Assembly (NCBI RefSeq): GCF_009763255.1
Contig: NZ_WSJB01000005.1
Location: 124,001 to 188,000 of the forward strand
From: Bordetella sp. 02P26C-1
Lineage (GTDB): Bacteria > Pseudomonadota > Gammaproteobacteria > Burkholderiales > Burkholderiaceae_B
Direction: 5' to 3'
Length of the DNA: 64,000 nt
The translations under genes were made by a program, and so were the position numbers. Below are positions 52,924 to 62,079 of the stretch, piece by piece. The notes under the pieces were generated by a model. The model was not told where the DNA came from, made no database searches, and worked only from the letters and a program-made list of their open reading frames with translations. Position 1 is the first letter of the stretch; every line of letters starts with the position of its first letter.

Positions 52924-54651
52924 ATGTCCGAAACCATTGAAATCACCGGCGGTGAAGCCATCGCACGCATGTACGCCGCCCACGGGGTAGGCCCCATGTT
53001 CGGGATGGGTGGATTTCAGATGCTGCCCTTCTATGATGCCGTGCGGCGGCTGGGCATGACCCACTATCTGATCAACGACGAACGGTGTGGGATCTTTGCT
53101 GCGGACGCCTATGCAAAGGTCTCCGGCCGCGTCGGCGTCTGCGATGCAACGCTGGGGCCTGGCGCTACGAATCTGGTAACAGGGCTGGTGGAAGCCCTGA
53201 ACGCCGGCACACCCCTCGTCGTGCAAGTGGGCGACTCGCACCGCGCCCACTCTTGGAAAAACATGACGCAGGAGACGCGTCAGATCGAGGTATTACGCCC
53301 CATCAGCAAGGAGCTGATCCGCGTAGAACGCATCGAACGCATTCCCGAACTGGTGAGACGCGCGTTCGCGGTGGCGACACAGGGCCGTCCGGGGCCGGTG
53401 GTGCTGGATGTGCCAGAGGACATCGCGCATGCCACGCACACGTTTTCTATGTCTGAATTTACGGCAGGATCTTTCGTCAATCAGACGCCGTCGCTACGCA
53501 TCCGGCCGGATGCGGAAACTTTGCAGCAGGCTGCGAACTTGCTGGCACGCGCCCGTCGTCCGGTGATGCTATGTGGAGGCGGAGTACACCTGAGCGGTGC
53601 CGCCGAAACCGTGCAAGCCTTCGCGGAAAATTTGGACGTCCCTGTCGCGCATACGCTCAGTGGCAAAGGCGCCATCGCATGCACGCATGATTTGAATGCA
53701 GGCCTGTTCGGCCGATATAGCCGGATTGCCAATGACCTGATTGCCGCCGCGGACTGTCTGTTTGTCGTCGGCTGCAAACTGGGAGAAATCGCCACACGCC
53801 GATTTGATTTGATTCCGGCGGGTACGCCGCTGATTCATCTGGACATCGTGGCAGAAGAGTTGGAACGCACGACACCGGCGCAAGTACGCCTCTGGGGCGA
53901 TATCAAGGCGACACTGCCGGAGCTGCAAGCGCAGGTGCTGTCTTTGCGTCACGACCAACGTCGTGACGATATGGCAATCGAGACGCGCAAGCGTATGGTG
54001 GAATGGCGCAGCTCCGTCAAAGAAAGACTGGAGTCCAATGAGCGGCCGGTAGGCATGGCCCGGCTACTGCACGAGATTAATGCCTGGCTACCCGCAGATG
54101 GGTATCTGATTGCAGACGGCGGCTTTGCCGCGCACTGGGGCGGGCTCTTGTTCGACACGAAGCAGCCGGGACGACACTTCGTGCCGGATCGCGGCTTCGC
54201 GTCGATCGGGTACGGCATCCCGGGCGCGATTGGTGCCGCCCTGGCCGCGCCCGGCAAGCCCGTGCTCAGCCTGACGGGCGATGGCGGCTGCAATATGTCG
54301 CTCGGTGAATTGGAAACAGCGGTGCGTTTAAAGCTGCCTTTTACCTTGCTCGTCGTCAACAACGCGGCGTCTGGCTACGTCAAGGCGCTGCAACACCTGA
54401 TGTACGGGGCCGATACCTATCAATCAGCGGATCTGAACGACACCAATTACGCCAACGTGGCGAGCGCGCTGGGATGCCAGGGTATCCGCGTCGAAGATCC
54501 CGCAGAACTGCGCAGCGCGCTGGATGCCGCCGCCCAATGCACGGATCGCCCGACCGTGATCGATATCGTCGTCACACGGGACCCGGCCAAGATGCTACCC
54601 GGAGTCGATAACCGCGCAGCGAAGGTCAAGCCCGGCGACCGCATCGCATAA
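52924..54651 (+). CDS. Thiamine-diphosphate-dependent enzyme (acetolactate synthase / decarboxylase family)
   Basis: A 575-residue ThDP enzyme with the three usual domains. The catalytic Glu is in LINDERCGIFAADAYAK (about residue 53). The middle domain has RRPVMLCGGGVHLSGA. The ThDP/Mg motif is GDGGCNMS near 460, with the closing VVNN 25 residues later. It belongs with acetolactate synthase, oxalyl-CoA decarboxylase and benzaldehyde-lyase-like enzymes, and the reaction cannot be specified. Neighbouring CoA-ligase and thiolase genes suggest C-C bond cleavage or decarboxylation of a CoA-linked or keto acid. Confidence 0.9.
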   Translation: MSETIEITGGEAIARMYAAHGVGPMFGMGGFQMLPFYDAVRRLGMTHYLINDERCGIFAADAYAKVSGRVGVCDATLGPGATNLVTGLVEALNAGTPLVVQVGDSHRAHSWKNMTQETRQIEVLRPISKELIRVERIERIPELVRRAFAVATQGRPGPVVLDVPEDIAHATHTFSMSEFTAGSFVNQTPSLRIRPDAETLQQAANLLARARRPVMLCGGGVHLSGAAETVQAFAENLDVPVAHTLSGKGAIACTHDLNAGLFGRYSRIANDLIAAADCLFVVGCKLGEIATRRFDLIPAGTPLIHLDIVAEELERTTPAQVRLWGDIKATLPELQAQVLSLRHDQRRDDMAIETRKRMVEWRSSVKERLESNERPVGMARLLHEINAWLPADGYLIADGGFAAHWGGLLFDTKQPGRHFVPDRGFASIGYGIPGAIGAALAAPGKPVLSLTGDGGCNMSLGELETAVRLKLPFTLLVVNNAASGYVKALQHLMYGADTYQSADLNDTNYANVASALGCQGIRVEDPAELRSALDAAAQCTDRPTVIDIVVTRDPAKMLPGVDNRAAKVKPGDRIA

Positions 54652-54712
54652 CGCTTAACACCGCTGGCCGCCCAGGCGAGCGGCAGTACCCGCCCCAAAG
54701 GAGACATAGACA

Positions 54713-55693
54713 ATGAAAACTAAAACGCTGTTTGCCATGACGTCCGCGGTACTCGCCATGACCGCGTCATTGACCACGACGGCCGCCGAAACCAGCTATC
54801 CGGATAAGCCACTAACCCTGATAGTGCCCTTCCCGCCTGGCGGCACGTCCGATGTGGTGGGACGCATATTGGCGGACTCCCTGTCGAAAGAGCTTGGCCA
54901 GACCATCGTGGTAGAGAACAAAGCGGGCGCGGGTGGGACGGTCGGCGCGCGCGCTGTAGCGAGCGCCAAGCCCGATGGATACACACTGCTATTAGGCACA
55001 TCGAGCACGAACGGCACGAACTCGGCGGTCTATCGCAATCTCCCGTATGACGCGTACAAAGACTTTACGCCCATCACGCAGATCATCCGCGTGCCGGGCG
55101 TGATCGCGGTGAACAAGAAGTTTGCGGGCAAGGACTATCCATCTTTTGTCGAGACGTTGAAGGCCGAACCGAAGAAGCATACCTATGCCTCATCGGGCAA
55201 CGGCGGTGCCACGCATCTGGCGATGGAATACTACAAATCCCTGACAGGACTCGATATCACGCACGTGCCGTATCGAGGCACTGGGCCGGCATTGAATGAC
55301 GTCATCGGCGGGCAGGTCGACATGATCTGGGACACGGCGGCTTCCTCCATGCCGCATATGCTGGCGGGCAATCTGATTCCAGTCATGGTGGCGGGCAAAT
55401 CACGGCTGGCGCAATTGCCGGACGTGCCGACAGCAGCGGAAGTCGGCTTGCCGAATTACGACGCGGAAATGTGGAATGGCTTGCTGGCGCCTGCGGGACT
55501 GCCCGATGACGTGCTGAAGAAATTGAACGCCGCCGCCGTGCGCGCGCTGAAGAACCCCGAGACACAGCGCCGCTACGAGGCCTTGGGCGCTTATGTCATC
55601 GCTGACACACCTGAGCAGTTCGGCGAGATGGTGCGCAACGACGTGGCAAAGTGGAAGAAAGTCGCCGAGTTCGGCAACATCGCGTTGGACTAG
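54713..55693 (+). CDS. Bug-family periplasmic solute-binding protein
   Basis: A 326-residue receptor. After AAAGGAGA the ATG opens a signal peptide (TLFAMTSAVLAMTASLTTTA). The mature protein begins ETSYPDKPLTLIVPFPPGGT, with VVENKAGAGGTVGARAVASA and TQIIRVPGVIAVN. It is one of two Bug receptors in the same operon. No TctA/TctB-type membrane genes are present, as is common for Bug proteins, which may share a distant transporter or act as sensors. Confidence 0.93.
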   Translation: MKTKTLFAMTSAVLAMTASLTTTAAETSYPDKPLTLIVPFPPGGTSDVVGRILADSLSKELGQTIVVENKAGAGGTVGARAVASAKPDGYTLLLGTSSTNGTNSAVYRNLPYDAYKDFTPITQIIRVPGVIAVNKKFAGKDYPSFVETLKAEPKKHTYASSGNGGATHLAMEYYKSLTGLDITHVPYRGTGPALNDVIGGQVDMIWDTAASSMPHMLAGNLIPVMVAGKSRLAQLPDVPTAAEVGLPNYDAEMWNGLLAPAGLPDDVLKKLNAAAVRALKNPETQRRYEALGAYVIADTPEQFGEMVRNDVAKWKKVAEFGNIALD

Positions 55694-55697
55694 CCTC

Positions 55698-56492
55698 ATG
55701 ATGCAACGACTGGCATCGAAAGTAGCCATCGTGATGGGCGCCGGCTCGCGCGAAGATGGCTGGAGTAATGGCAAGGCGGCGGCCGCGCTCTACGCCCGCG
55801 AGGGCGCGCTTGTTTATGCCGTCGATGTGGACCTCGTGGCAGCCGAACGCACCCGCGACATCATCCTTGACGAGGGAGGCGTCTGCGCCGCACTGCGGGC
55901 TGACATCACCGTGTCCAGTGACATCAAGGCGGTGGTAGATACCGTGCTGCGCGATCACGGCCGCATCGACGTTCTGCATAACAACGTCGGCATCACAGCG
56001 ATGGGGGACGTCGTGGAGGCCTCGGAGGAAAGTTGGCGCAGCGTCCTGGACACCAATCTAACCGGGGTGTTCCTGACTTGCAAACACGTCTTGCCGGTGA
56101 TGCAAGCCCAGCATAGCGGCGCGATCGTCAACATCTCGTCGCTCGCCTCCATTCAGGTCAATCACTACCCTTACCCGTCGTACGCAGCCGCGAAGGCCGG
56201 ATTGAATCAACTGACGCGCGCGATGGCGGTGCAGTATGCCAGTCAAGGCATACGGGTCAATGCGGTTTTGCCTGGCGTCATGGACACCCCCATGATCTAC
56301 CGGCAGATCGCGGGCGAATTCAACAGCATCGAAGCCATGCGGCAGAAAAGAAATTCGGCTTCGCCAATGGGAAGGATGGGCGATGCATGGGATGTGGCAC
56401 ACGCCGCGCTCTTTCTGGTGTCGGACGAGGCCAAATACATCACCGGTGTATGCCTGCCCGTCGATGGCGGCAAGAGTTGCGCGGGACGATGA
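55698..56492 (+). CDS. Short-chain dehydrogenase/reductase (SDR)
   Basis: A 264-residue classical SDR. The cofactor loop is a widened form, VMGAGSREDGWSNGKAAA, with an insertion compared with TGxxxGIG. NNVGITAMGDV is the NNAG-equivalent. The catalytic Ser is in VNISSLAS and the YxxxK motif in YPSYAAAKAGLNQ. CLPVDGGKS ends the protein as usual. It starts 4 bp after the Bug gene (the second Met at 55701 is equally possible). The coenzyme is probably NAD(H), given Asp in VYAVDVD. It likely oxidises a hydroxy intermediate of the pathway. Confidence 0.93.
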   Translation: MMQRLASKVAIVMGAGSREDGWSNGKAAAALYAREGALVYAVDVDLVAAERTRDIILDEGGVCAALRADITVSSDIKAVVDTVLRDHGRIDVLHNNVGITAMGDVVEASEESWRSVLDTNLTGVFLTCKHVLPVMQAQHSGAIVNISSLASIQVNHYPYPSYAAAKAGLNQLTRAMAVQYASQGIRVNAVLPGVMDTPMIYRQIAGEFNSIEAMRQKRNSASPMGRMGDAWDVAHAALFLVSDEAKYITGVCLPVDGGKSCAGR

Positions 56493-56549
56493 AACACAGA
56501 TACGAGCCTCGTCCACGGAAATGAAAATCCAAAGCAGGAACCACATTTT

Positions 56550-58094
56550 ATGAATCTTTCGCTATGGACGTCTCAGGCCGCGCACCGCCACGGCGATCGC
56601 ATCGCGATCATCGACGGATCGCGGCAATGGACATATCGGGAGTTCGAGGCCTTGGTCGACCGCCTCGCCAGCGGGCTGGCCAACGCGTACGAGCCGGGCT
56701 CACGTGTGGCAGTCATGATGCATAACCGGGCGGAAGCCGTGATGCTGCAGTTCGCATTGGAACGAGCGGGCCTGGTTCGCGTCCCGGTCAACTTCCGCTA
56801 TACCGCACACGAACTAGCAACATTGACTGCACATTGTGATGCGGCGGCGTTGGTCCATGACGCGGAATGCGCAGCGACGGTTGCCGCCGCCGGCCTCAAC
56901 GATAGCGTGCACCGCATACCTATCACCTCCGACGAATGGGCGTCACTCATCAGCCATTGCATCGCCCCGGACAAACTCCATCGGGCGAGCCTGAATACAC
57001 TTGCGACCATCAACTACACCTCGGGCACGACGGGCAATCCTAAAGGCGTCATGCTCTCGCACGGCAATTGGGCAGCGGTCTACCGCAATATGCTGGTGGA
57101 CCGACCGCTATCCCGCGACGATGTCGTTGCCTATGTCGGACCGATGACCCATTCCAGCGGCGCCTATCTGGCGCCATGGTATTGGCGGGGCGCGCGCAAC
57201 ATCATCGTATCACCGCCCACGCCTGCGAATCTGGCCGATACCATTGAACGCGAGCGGGTGACGGCATTTACCTGCGTTCCCACCTTCCTGACCCGGTTCT
57301 TGACTCTGGCGGACCTGGATAGCCGGGACTTTAAAAGCTTGCGCTTTATCGGCTATGGAGCGGAAGCCATTCCCGCGAATACGCTGGAACGGGCATGGCA
57401 GGTCTTTGGCCCCATCCTATGGCAGAACTACGGCCAGACCGAAGCGATGATGACCTGCGCGCACCTGCCGCCCGAGGACCATATCCTGCGCGATGCGGAC
57501 GGCGAGCTGAGGTTCAGACATGGCGCGATCGGTCGACCTTACACATTCGTGGAGATGGTCGTACGGGACAAACGTGGTGATCCGGTGGCGTCTGGAGAAA
57601 TCGGCGAGCTGACTATTCGCGGCGAACACGTCATGCAAGGCTATTGGGAACAGCCGGACCTGACCGCCGAGACGGTGCGAGACGGATGGCTATGGACGGG
57701 CGATCTGGCGACCACTGACGAGGACGGTCTGATACGGCTGGTTGGCCGGCGCAAAGATATGTTGATCTGCGGCGGCTTCAACATCTATCCCAGCGAGGTC
57801 GAATCGCACCTGACTGCCCTGCCCGGCGTGCTCGAAGCTGCCGTGGTGGCGCACCCTGACGCATCGTGGGGTGAGATCGCAGTGGCCTATGTGGTCCAGG
57901 ATCAACCCGAGCGATGGACCGCCGATACGCTGGCGGCCGCAATGCGGCCCATTCTAGGCATCAAAACGCCGCGTGCATGGCGGCTCGTTGCTGAGTTACC
58001 TAAGACCAACAACGGAAAAATCGATAAACGACGACTGCAGCGCGACTATGCCGACAGTTTGCAGTCCGGTGATAACAAGGAGCCTGTCGCATGA
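56550..58094 (+). CDS. AMP-dependent acyl-CoA synthetase/ligase
   Basis: A 514-residue ANL enzyme. ATP-binding motif TINYTSGTTGNPKGVMLSHG lies at about residues 151-170. The A5 motif is NYGQTEAMMTCAHLP. The GDLATTDEDGLIRLVGRRKD hinge is near 395 and the catalytic Lys is in PKTNNGKIDKRRLQ at the C-terminus. It differs from the ligase at 47496 and should activate a second acid or another step. Its stop overlaps the thiolase start (ATGA). Confidence 0.92.
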   Translation: MNLSLWTSQAAHRHGDRIAIIDGSRQWTYREFEALVDRLASGLANAYEPGSRVAVMMHNRAEAVMLQFALERAGLVRVPVNFRYTAHELATLTAHCDAAALVHDAECAATVAAAGLNDSVHRIPITSDEWASLISHCIAPDKLHRASLNTLATINYTSGTTGNPKGVMLSHGNWAAVYRNMLVDRPLSRDDVVAYVGPMTHSSGAYLAPWYWRGARNIIVSPPTPANLADTIERERVTAFTCVPTFLTRFLTLADLDSRDFKSLRFIGYGAEAIPANTLERAWQVFGPILWQNYGQTEAMMTCAHLPPEDHILRDADGELRFRHGAIGRPYTFVEMVVRDKRGDPVASGEIGELTIRGEHVMQGYWEQPDLTAETVRDGWLWTGDLATTDEDGLIRLVGRRKDMLICGGFNIYPSEVESHLTALPGVLEAAVVAHPDASWGEIAVAYVVQDQPERWTADTLAAAMRPILGIKTPRAWRLVAELPKTNNGKIDKRRLQRDYADSLQSGDNKEPVA

Positions 58095-59320
58095 CACAAA
58101 CCCGCGGTGCAATTCGTATAGGGTGTCCCGATCGCGAAGTCGTCGTGTGCGCCTTTGCGCGTTCGCCTTTTGGGCGTTTCGGTGGCGTGTTGTCCCCCCT
58201 GACACTGCCCGACTTGGGAGCACAAGTCATCAATGCGCTATTAACTAAATCCGGAATTCCGGCAGCGGATATCGGAGCTGCGTACTGCGGGATCGGGCTC
58301 GCTGGGGCAGCGGCCTTGACGGTCACGCGCCAAACCGTGCTGCGATCCGTGCTCGCTCAGGAGCTTCCTTCCGTCGGTATCGACAGAGCGTGTTGTTCGG
58401 GCATGACCGCCATCGCGCAAGCCGCACGAGACATCATGCTGGGACTACAGGACGTGGCGATTGCCGGCGGCATGGAGAGCCTGTCAAACATGCCGATGTA
58501 CCTGCCACGTCAACGCAGCATCCGGCCCGGCTCTGTCCAATTGAAAGACCCATTGATTCTGGGGGGGGATGCAGTGGACCGGCCCATTGCCGTGTATTCC
58601 GGCGAAGAGGCCGAACGCTTCGGCGTTGATCGTTCGCAACAAGACGCCTGGGCGGCCCAAAGTCATCAACGCTATTTCGAGGCACTGGAGCAAGGCGCCT
58701 TTGCAAACGAGATCGTACCCATCGAGGTGGCTAACGGCGCGGAACTCACACGAGTCACGGTCGACGAAGGCCCGCGACCCGACACGACACCATCCAAACT
58801 CGCGCGGTTAAAAACCGTCTATGGAAGCCCCACGATCACTGCCGGCAATGCCCCGGGCCTAAGCGACGGCGCAGCGTTCCTGGTGCTGAGCACCCGAGCC
58901 TTCGCCACGCAACGCGGCTGGCCTGTACTAGGCCACATCACCTCGTACGCGCAAGCCGCTGGCGGCCCCACGTCAGGTACATCGCTACCCGCCACGGCCA
59001 TTGAACGACTGTTGGCGATCGAAGGCGCCGACATTCTGGACTTCGACCGGATAGAGATTAACGAGGCTTATGCCGCTACGGCATTGGTCAGCACGCAGGT
59101 TCTCAGCCAGGGATCGCAGGCCGATCTGGCGACGATCCGATCGCGGACCAATCCGTGGGGCGGTGCCGTGGCGATCGGCCATCCGCTGGGCGCGTCCGGT
59201 GCGCGCCTGGTCATGACACTGCTGTCGGGCTTTGAAAAGGCCGGCAAGAAGCAGCGTGGCATCGCTGCGATCTGCGGAGGATTTGGACAAAGCGATGCCT
59301 TGGTCGTGGAGTCGGCTTAG
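58091..59320 (+). CDS. Thiolase (acetyl-CoA acyltransferase) family protein
   Basis: A 409-residue thiolase that cleaves 3-ketoacyl-CoA with CoA. The nucleophile Cys is in RACCSGMTAIAQA (about residue 100), with the His in IGHPLGASGARL (about 361) and the second Cys in ICGGFGQSDALV near the C-terminus. AIAGGMESLSNMP and EINEAYAAT complete the fold signatures. It is translationally coupled to the ligase, so the acid activated there is probably shortened here after oxidation by the SDR or the HIBADH-like enzyme. Confidence 0.92.
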   Translation: MTQTRGAIRIGCPDREVVVCAFARSPFGRFGGVLSPLTLPDLGAQVINALLTKSGIPAADIGAAYCGIGLAGAAALTVTRQTVLRSVLAQELPSVGIDRACCSGMTAIAQAARDIMLGLQDVAIAGGMESLSNMPMYLPRQRSIRPGSVQLKDPLILGGDAVDRPIAVYSGEEAERFGVDRSQQDAWAAQSHQRYFEALEQGAFANEIVPIEVANGAELTRVTVDEGPRPDTTPSKLARLKTVYGSPTITAGNAPGLSDGAAFLVLSTRAFATQRGWPVLGHITSYAQAAGGPTSGTSLPATAIERLLAIEGADILDFDRIEINEAYAATALVSTQVLSQGSQADLATIRSRTNPWGGAVAIGHPLGASGARLVMTLLSGFEKAGKKQRGIAAICGGFGQSDALVVESA

Positions 59321-59372
59321 ACGCCAGCCTGCTCCCCAACCTCACAACCACAATGATAGCCAGGAGGAAGAC

Positions 59373-60359
59373 ATGCAAAATTATCTGCGCATAGCATCAC
59401 TGATGGTCGCCATGACGGTGGGGGCCCTTTCCGCCGCGCCCGCCGTATCGGCTGAACAGAAATGGCCCGAACGTCCGATACGGATGGTGATTCCGTTCGC
59501 CGCGGGCGGGGGCACCGATGTGTTGGGACGCATGCTGGCCCAGAAGATGTCAGAGGGTTTGGGCCAACCGATCGTCGTCGAGAACAAACCCGGCGCGGGC
59601 GGCAGCGTCGGCACGGCAGATGTGGCCAAGGCCACCCCGGACGGGTACACCATCCTGCTGGGCAGCAGTTCCACACATGGCATCAACCCTGTGCTGTATT
59701 CGAAACTCCCCTATGACGCCATCAACGATTTCGAGCCTATCGCGCTGATCGCCACGAACAAGTTTGTCATGGCAGTGCCAGGAAAGTTTCCGGCCAATAA
59801 CCTTCAGGAATTCATCACGCTGACCAAAGCCGATCCCGAAAAGTATCCCTATGCTTCTTCCGGCAATGGCACCACCAGCCATCTGGCCGGCGCATTGTTT
59901 GTAAAGCAATCCGGCGTTCCGCTCGCGCACATCCCCTACAAGAGTAACGTCCCCGGTTTGAACGATCTCATGGCGGGGCGGGTCGCGGTGATGTTCGACA
60001 ATATCACCGCGATGCAGGGGCAAATTCAGGCTGGCATGGTCAAGCCTATCGCGACAACGGGCGAGACCCGATCCCCCATCCTGCCTGACGTGCCCACAAT
60101 GAAGGAGCAAGGGTTGCAGGACTACCAGATCGGAGGCTGGTTTGTACTGATGGCGCCCGCCAAGACGCCGAAAGCGATCACACAGCGCATCTATGAAGAG
60201 CTCAAAAAAGTGGTTTCTCAGAAAGACGTGCACGACAGGATGGTCGCGATCGGGGCGGACCCGCAAGTAGAGGGGCCCGACGACTTGCGCAAGCATCTCG
60301 CGACCGAGATTCCACGCTGGAAGGAGATCGTCGACCTCGCTGGCGCCAAAGTGGATTAA
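59373..60359 (+). CDS. Bug-family periplasmic solute-binding protein
   Basis: A 328-residue receptor from the ATG at 59373, which follows CAGGAGGAAG. A longer in-frame ORF overlapping the thiolase is rejected. The signal peptide (IASLMVAMTVGALSAAPAVS) precedes EQKWPERPIRMVIPFAAGGG. VVENKPGAGGSVGTADVAKA and the closing domain are typical. It is 52 bp after the thiolase and 6 bp before the dehydrogenase. With the Bug gene at 54713 it gives the operon two receptors, perhaps for two related ligands. Confidence 0.93.
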   Translation: MQNYLRIASLMVAMTVGALSAAPAVSAEQKWPERPIRMVIPFAAGGGTDVLGRMLAQKMSEGLGQPIVVENKPGAGGSVGTADVAKATPDGYTILLGSSSTHGINPVLYSKLPYDAINDFEPIALIATNKFVMAVPGKFPANNLQEFITLTKADPEKYPYASSGNGTTSHLAGALFVKQSGVPLAHIPYKSNVPGLNDLMAGRVAVMFDNITAMQGQIQAGMVKPIATTGETRSPILPDVPTMKEQGLQDYQIGGWFVLMAPAKTPKAITQRIYEELKKVVSQKDVHDRMVAIGADPQVEGPDDLRKHLATEIPRWKEIVDLAGAKVD

Positions 60360-60365
60360 GGCGCA

Positions 60366-61292
60366 ATGATGAGCTCGAGGGAAGACAGCGGATGCCCTGC
60401 CGACCCCCAAACCGTTGCCTGCATCGGACTGGGCATTATGGGGCAGGCGATGGCCTGCCGGCTCATCGGGGCCGGCTTCGATGTGCGCGGGGTGGACCCC
60501 AACCCGCAAGCGGCGAACGCCCTCGCAATGCGTGGGGCGCAGATGTGCGCATCGCCTGCGGTAGCGGCGGCCTCGGCGCAATGTGCCATCATCATGGTGA
60601 GCAACGCCACGCAAGTGCGAGCGGTGCTGTTTGGACCGGAGGGCATTGTCCACACAATGCCGCGCGCAGGCGTCGTGTGGATCGCGAGCACTATACCGGC
60701 AGACGTGATGCGCGAATGTGCAAGGCGTCTTTCCGAATACGGGCTAACGCCTCTGGACGGCCCGGTCAGCGGTGGACGTCGCAAGGCACAAGCCGGCACG
60801 CTGACGGTTATCGCGGGGGGCAGTCAGGCGGCGCTCGAAGGCGCCATGCCCTACCTGTCCGCGTGTGCGGCTCAAATACACCACGTCGGCGAGACGGGTG
60901 TGGCATCCACCATCAAGATCATCAACAACCTGCTGGCCGCCAGTCACGTCGTCCTGACGGCGGAAGCGCTAGCTTTGGGCGCGCGAACAGGTGTGGCGCT
61001 GGACAAGCTGATTGAGGTCGTCGGGTGCAGCTCCGGAGCGTCACAGATGTTCTTGAATCGCGCCTCGCGCATGACCCAAGGCGACCATGAAGTGCACGCC
61101 AGCATCGACACGTTTTTGAAAGACCTCGACATTGCGCTAGCGTCGGCTCAATCTCTCGGCGCGAGCGTCCCGGTTTCGCGGGCCGCGCGCGCGGTGTTAG
61201 CCCGTGCAGCGCAATCGGGCATGGGGCCTCATAGTGATACGGAACTATTCGACCTTTATCAGGCGGCCAGAGCACTCTCGGATGAACAATGA
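60366..61292 (+). CDS. NAD(P)-dependent 3-hydroxyisobutyrate dehydrogenase-family oxidoreductase
   Basis: A 308-residue beta-hydroxyacid dehydrogenase. The Rossmann motif IGLGIMGQAMACRLIGAGF is at about residues 19-37. The substrate loop is DGPVSGGRRKAQAGTLTVI and the catalytic Lys sits in ASTIKIINNLLAASHV. The family oxidises short hydroxy acids such as 3-hydroxyisobutyrate, tartronate semialdehyde or sulfolactaldehyde. An ATG three bases later is also possible as start. Its stop overlaps the aldolase start (ATGA). Confidence 0.92.
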   Translation: MMSSREDSGCPADPQTVACIGLGIMGQAMACRLIGAGFDVRGVDPNPQAANALAMRGAQMCASPAVAAASAQCAIIMVSNATQVRAVLFGPEGIVHTMPRAGVVWIASTIPADVMRECARRLSEYGLTPLDGPVSGGRRKAQAGTLTVIAGGSQAALEGAMPYLSACAAQIHHVGETGVASTIKIINNLLAASHVVLTAEALALGARTGVALDKLIEVVGCSSGASQMFLNRASRMTQGDHEVHASIDTFLKDLDIALASAQSLGASVPVSRAARAVLARAAQSGMGPHSDTELFDLYQAARALSDEQ

Positions 61293-61975
61293 GCACATTC
61301 AAAGACAAACTCAGGAACGGCGATACCGTGTCGTTAATCAACGTGAACCATCCAAGTCTTGGCGTCGTTGATGTGGTATCGCGTCTGGGGATCGACGCAT
61401 TCATGTTCGACTGTGAACAAGGCAACCTCAGTTACGCTGACGTTGAGTACATGGGCCGCGCCGCGCAGTCCAATGGGGTAGGCGCTATCGCCCGCATTCC
61501 GTCGCCTGAGCCATGGATCATCGAACGCACAATCATGCGAGGCGTGGATGGGCTCGTCATCCCCAGGCTGGATACAGCGGATCAGGCCCAGCGTGCCATC
61601 GCGGATATCCGATACGCGTCCCCCTCTACCTTCGCACGCAAAGTAATCATCGTTCAAATCGAGACCGTCCCGGCGGTGCAGGAACTCGATGATTTTCTGA
61701 GCCTTTCAGAGGTCGATTGCTTCTTTGTGGGCGCGGTAGATCTTGCCAAGAGCATGGGGTATGACGGTGATTATTCGCAACCTGCCGTGCAGGCTAAGCT
61801 ACAGGACGTCGTGTCCAGGATCGTCGCCCGCGGTCGCACGGCGGGCTTTCTGGTCAAGGAAAACGATATGGCCTACTGGCAGTCTCAGGGAGTCACAATG
61901 TTGTATTCACACGTGAATGAGTTTTTGTCGCTCGGCGTGCGACATTGGCGTCTCGCTGCGGGACTGCCGGTTTAG
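61289..61975 (+). CDS. HpcH/HpaI-family aldolase/citrate lyase-type protein
   Basis: A 228-residue class II aldolase-fold protein. Visible motifs are FMFDCEQGNLSYADVE (about residues 33-48, the FDxEHG region with Gln instead of His), GAIARIPSPEPWIIER with the Arg base, VIIVQIETVPAVQ with the metal-ligand Glu, and FVGAVDLAKSMGY with the metal-ligand Asp. The family splits 4-hydroxy-2-keto acids into pyruvate and an aldehyde. The Gln for His substitution at the usually catalytic position may alter activity. It is the last gene of the operon. Confidence 0.88.
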   Translation: MSTFKDKLRNGDTVSLINVNHPSLGVVDVVSRLGIDAFMFDCEQGNLSYADVEYMGRAAQSNGVGAIARIPSPEPWIIERTIMRGVDGLVIPRLDTADQAQRAIADIRYASPSTFARKVIIVQIETVPAVQELDDFLSLSEVDCFFVGAVDLAKSMGYDGDYSQPAVQAKLQDVVSRIVARGRTAGFLVKENDMAYWQSQGVTMLYSHVNEFLSLGVRHWRLAAGLPV

Positions 61976-62079
61976 GTTGTGCCGTTGGGAATAGGTCAGC
62001 ACTCATTTCAAATGCGTGGATGAAATCCATCGTAGTATGGGGAAAAGGGCAACGGTTCCGATTTAAGACTGCTTCTGTT

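Noticed and set aside
59232-60359. Longer start for the third Bug receptor overlapping the thiolase
   Set aside because: The ATG at 59373 has a strong RBS and gives a normal signal peptide; the extension would hide it.
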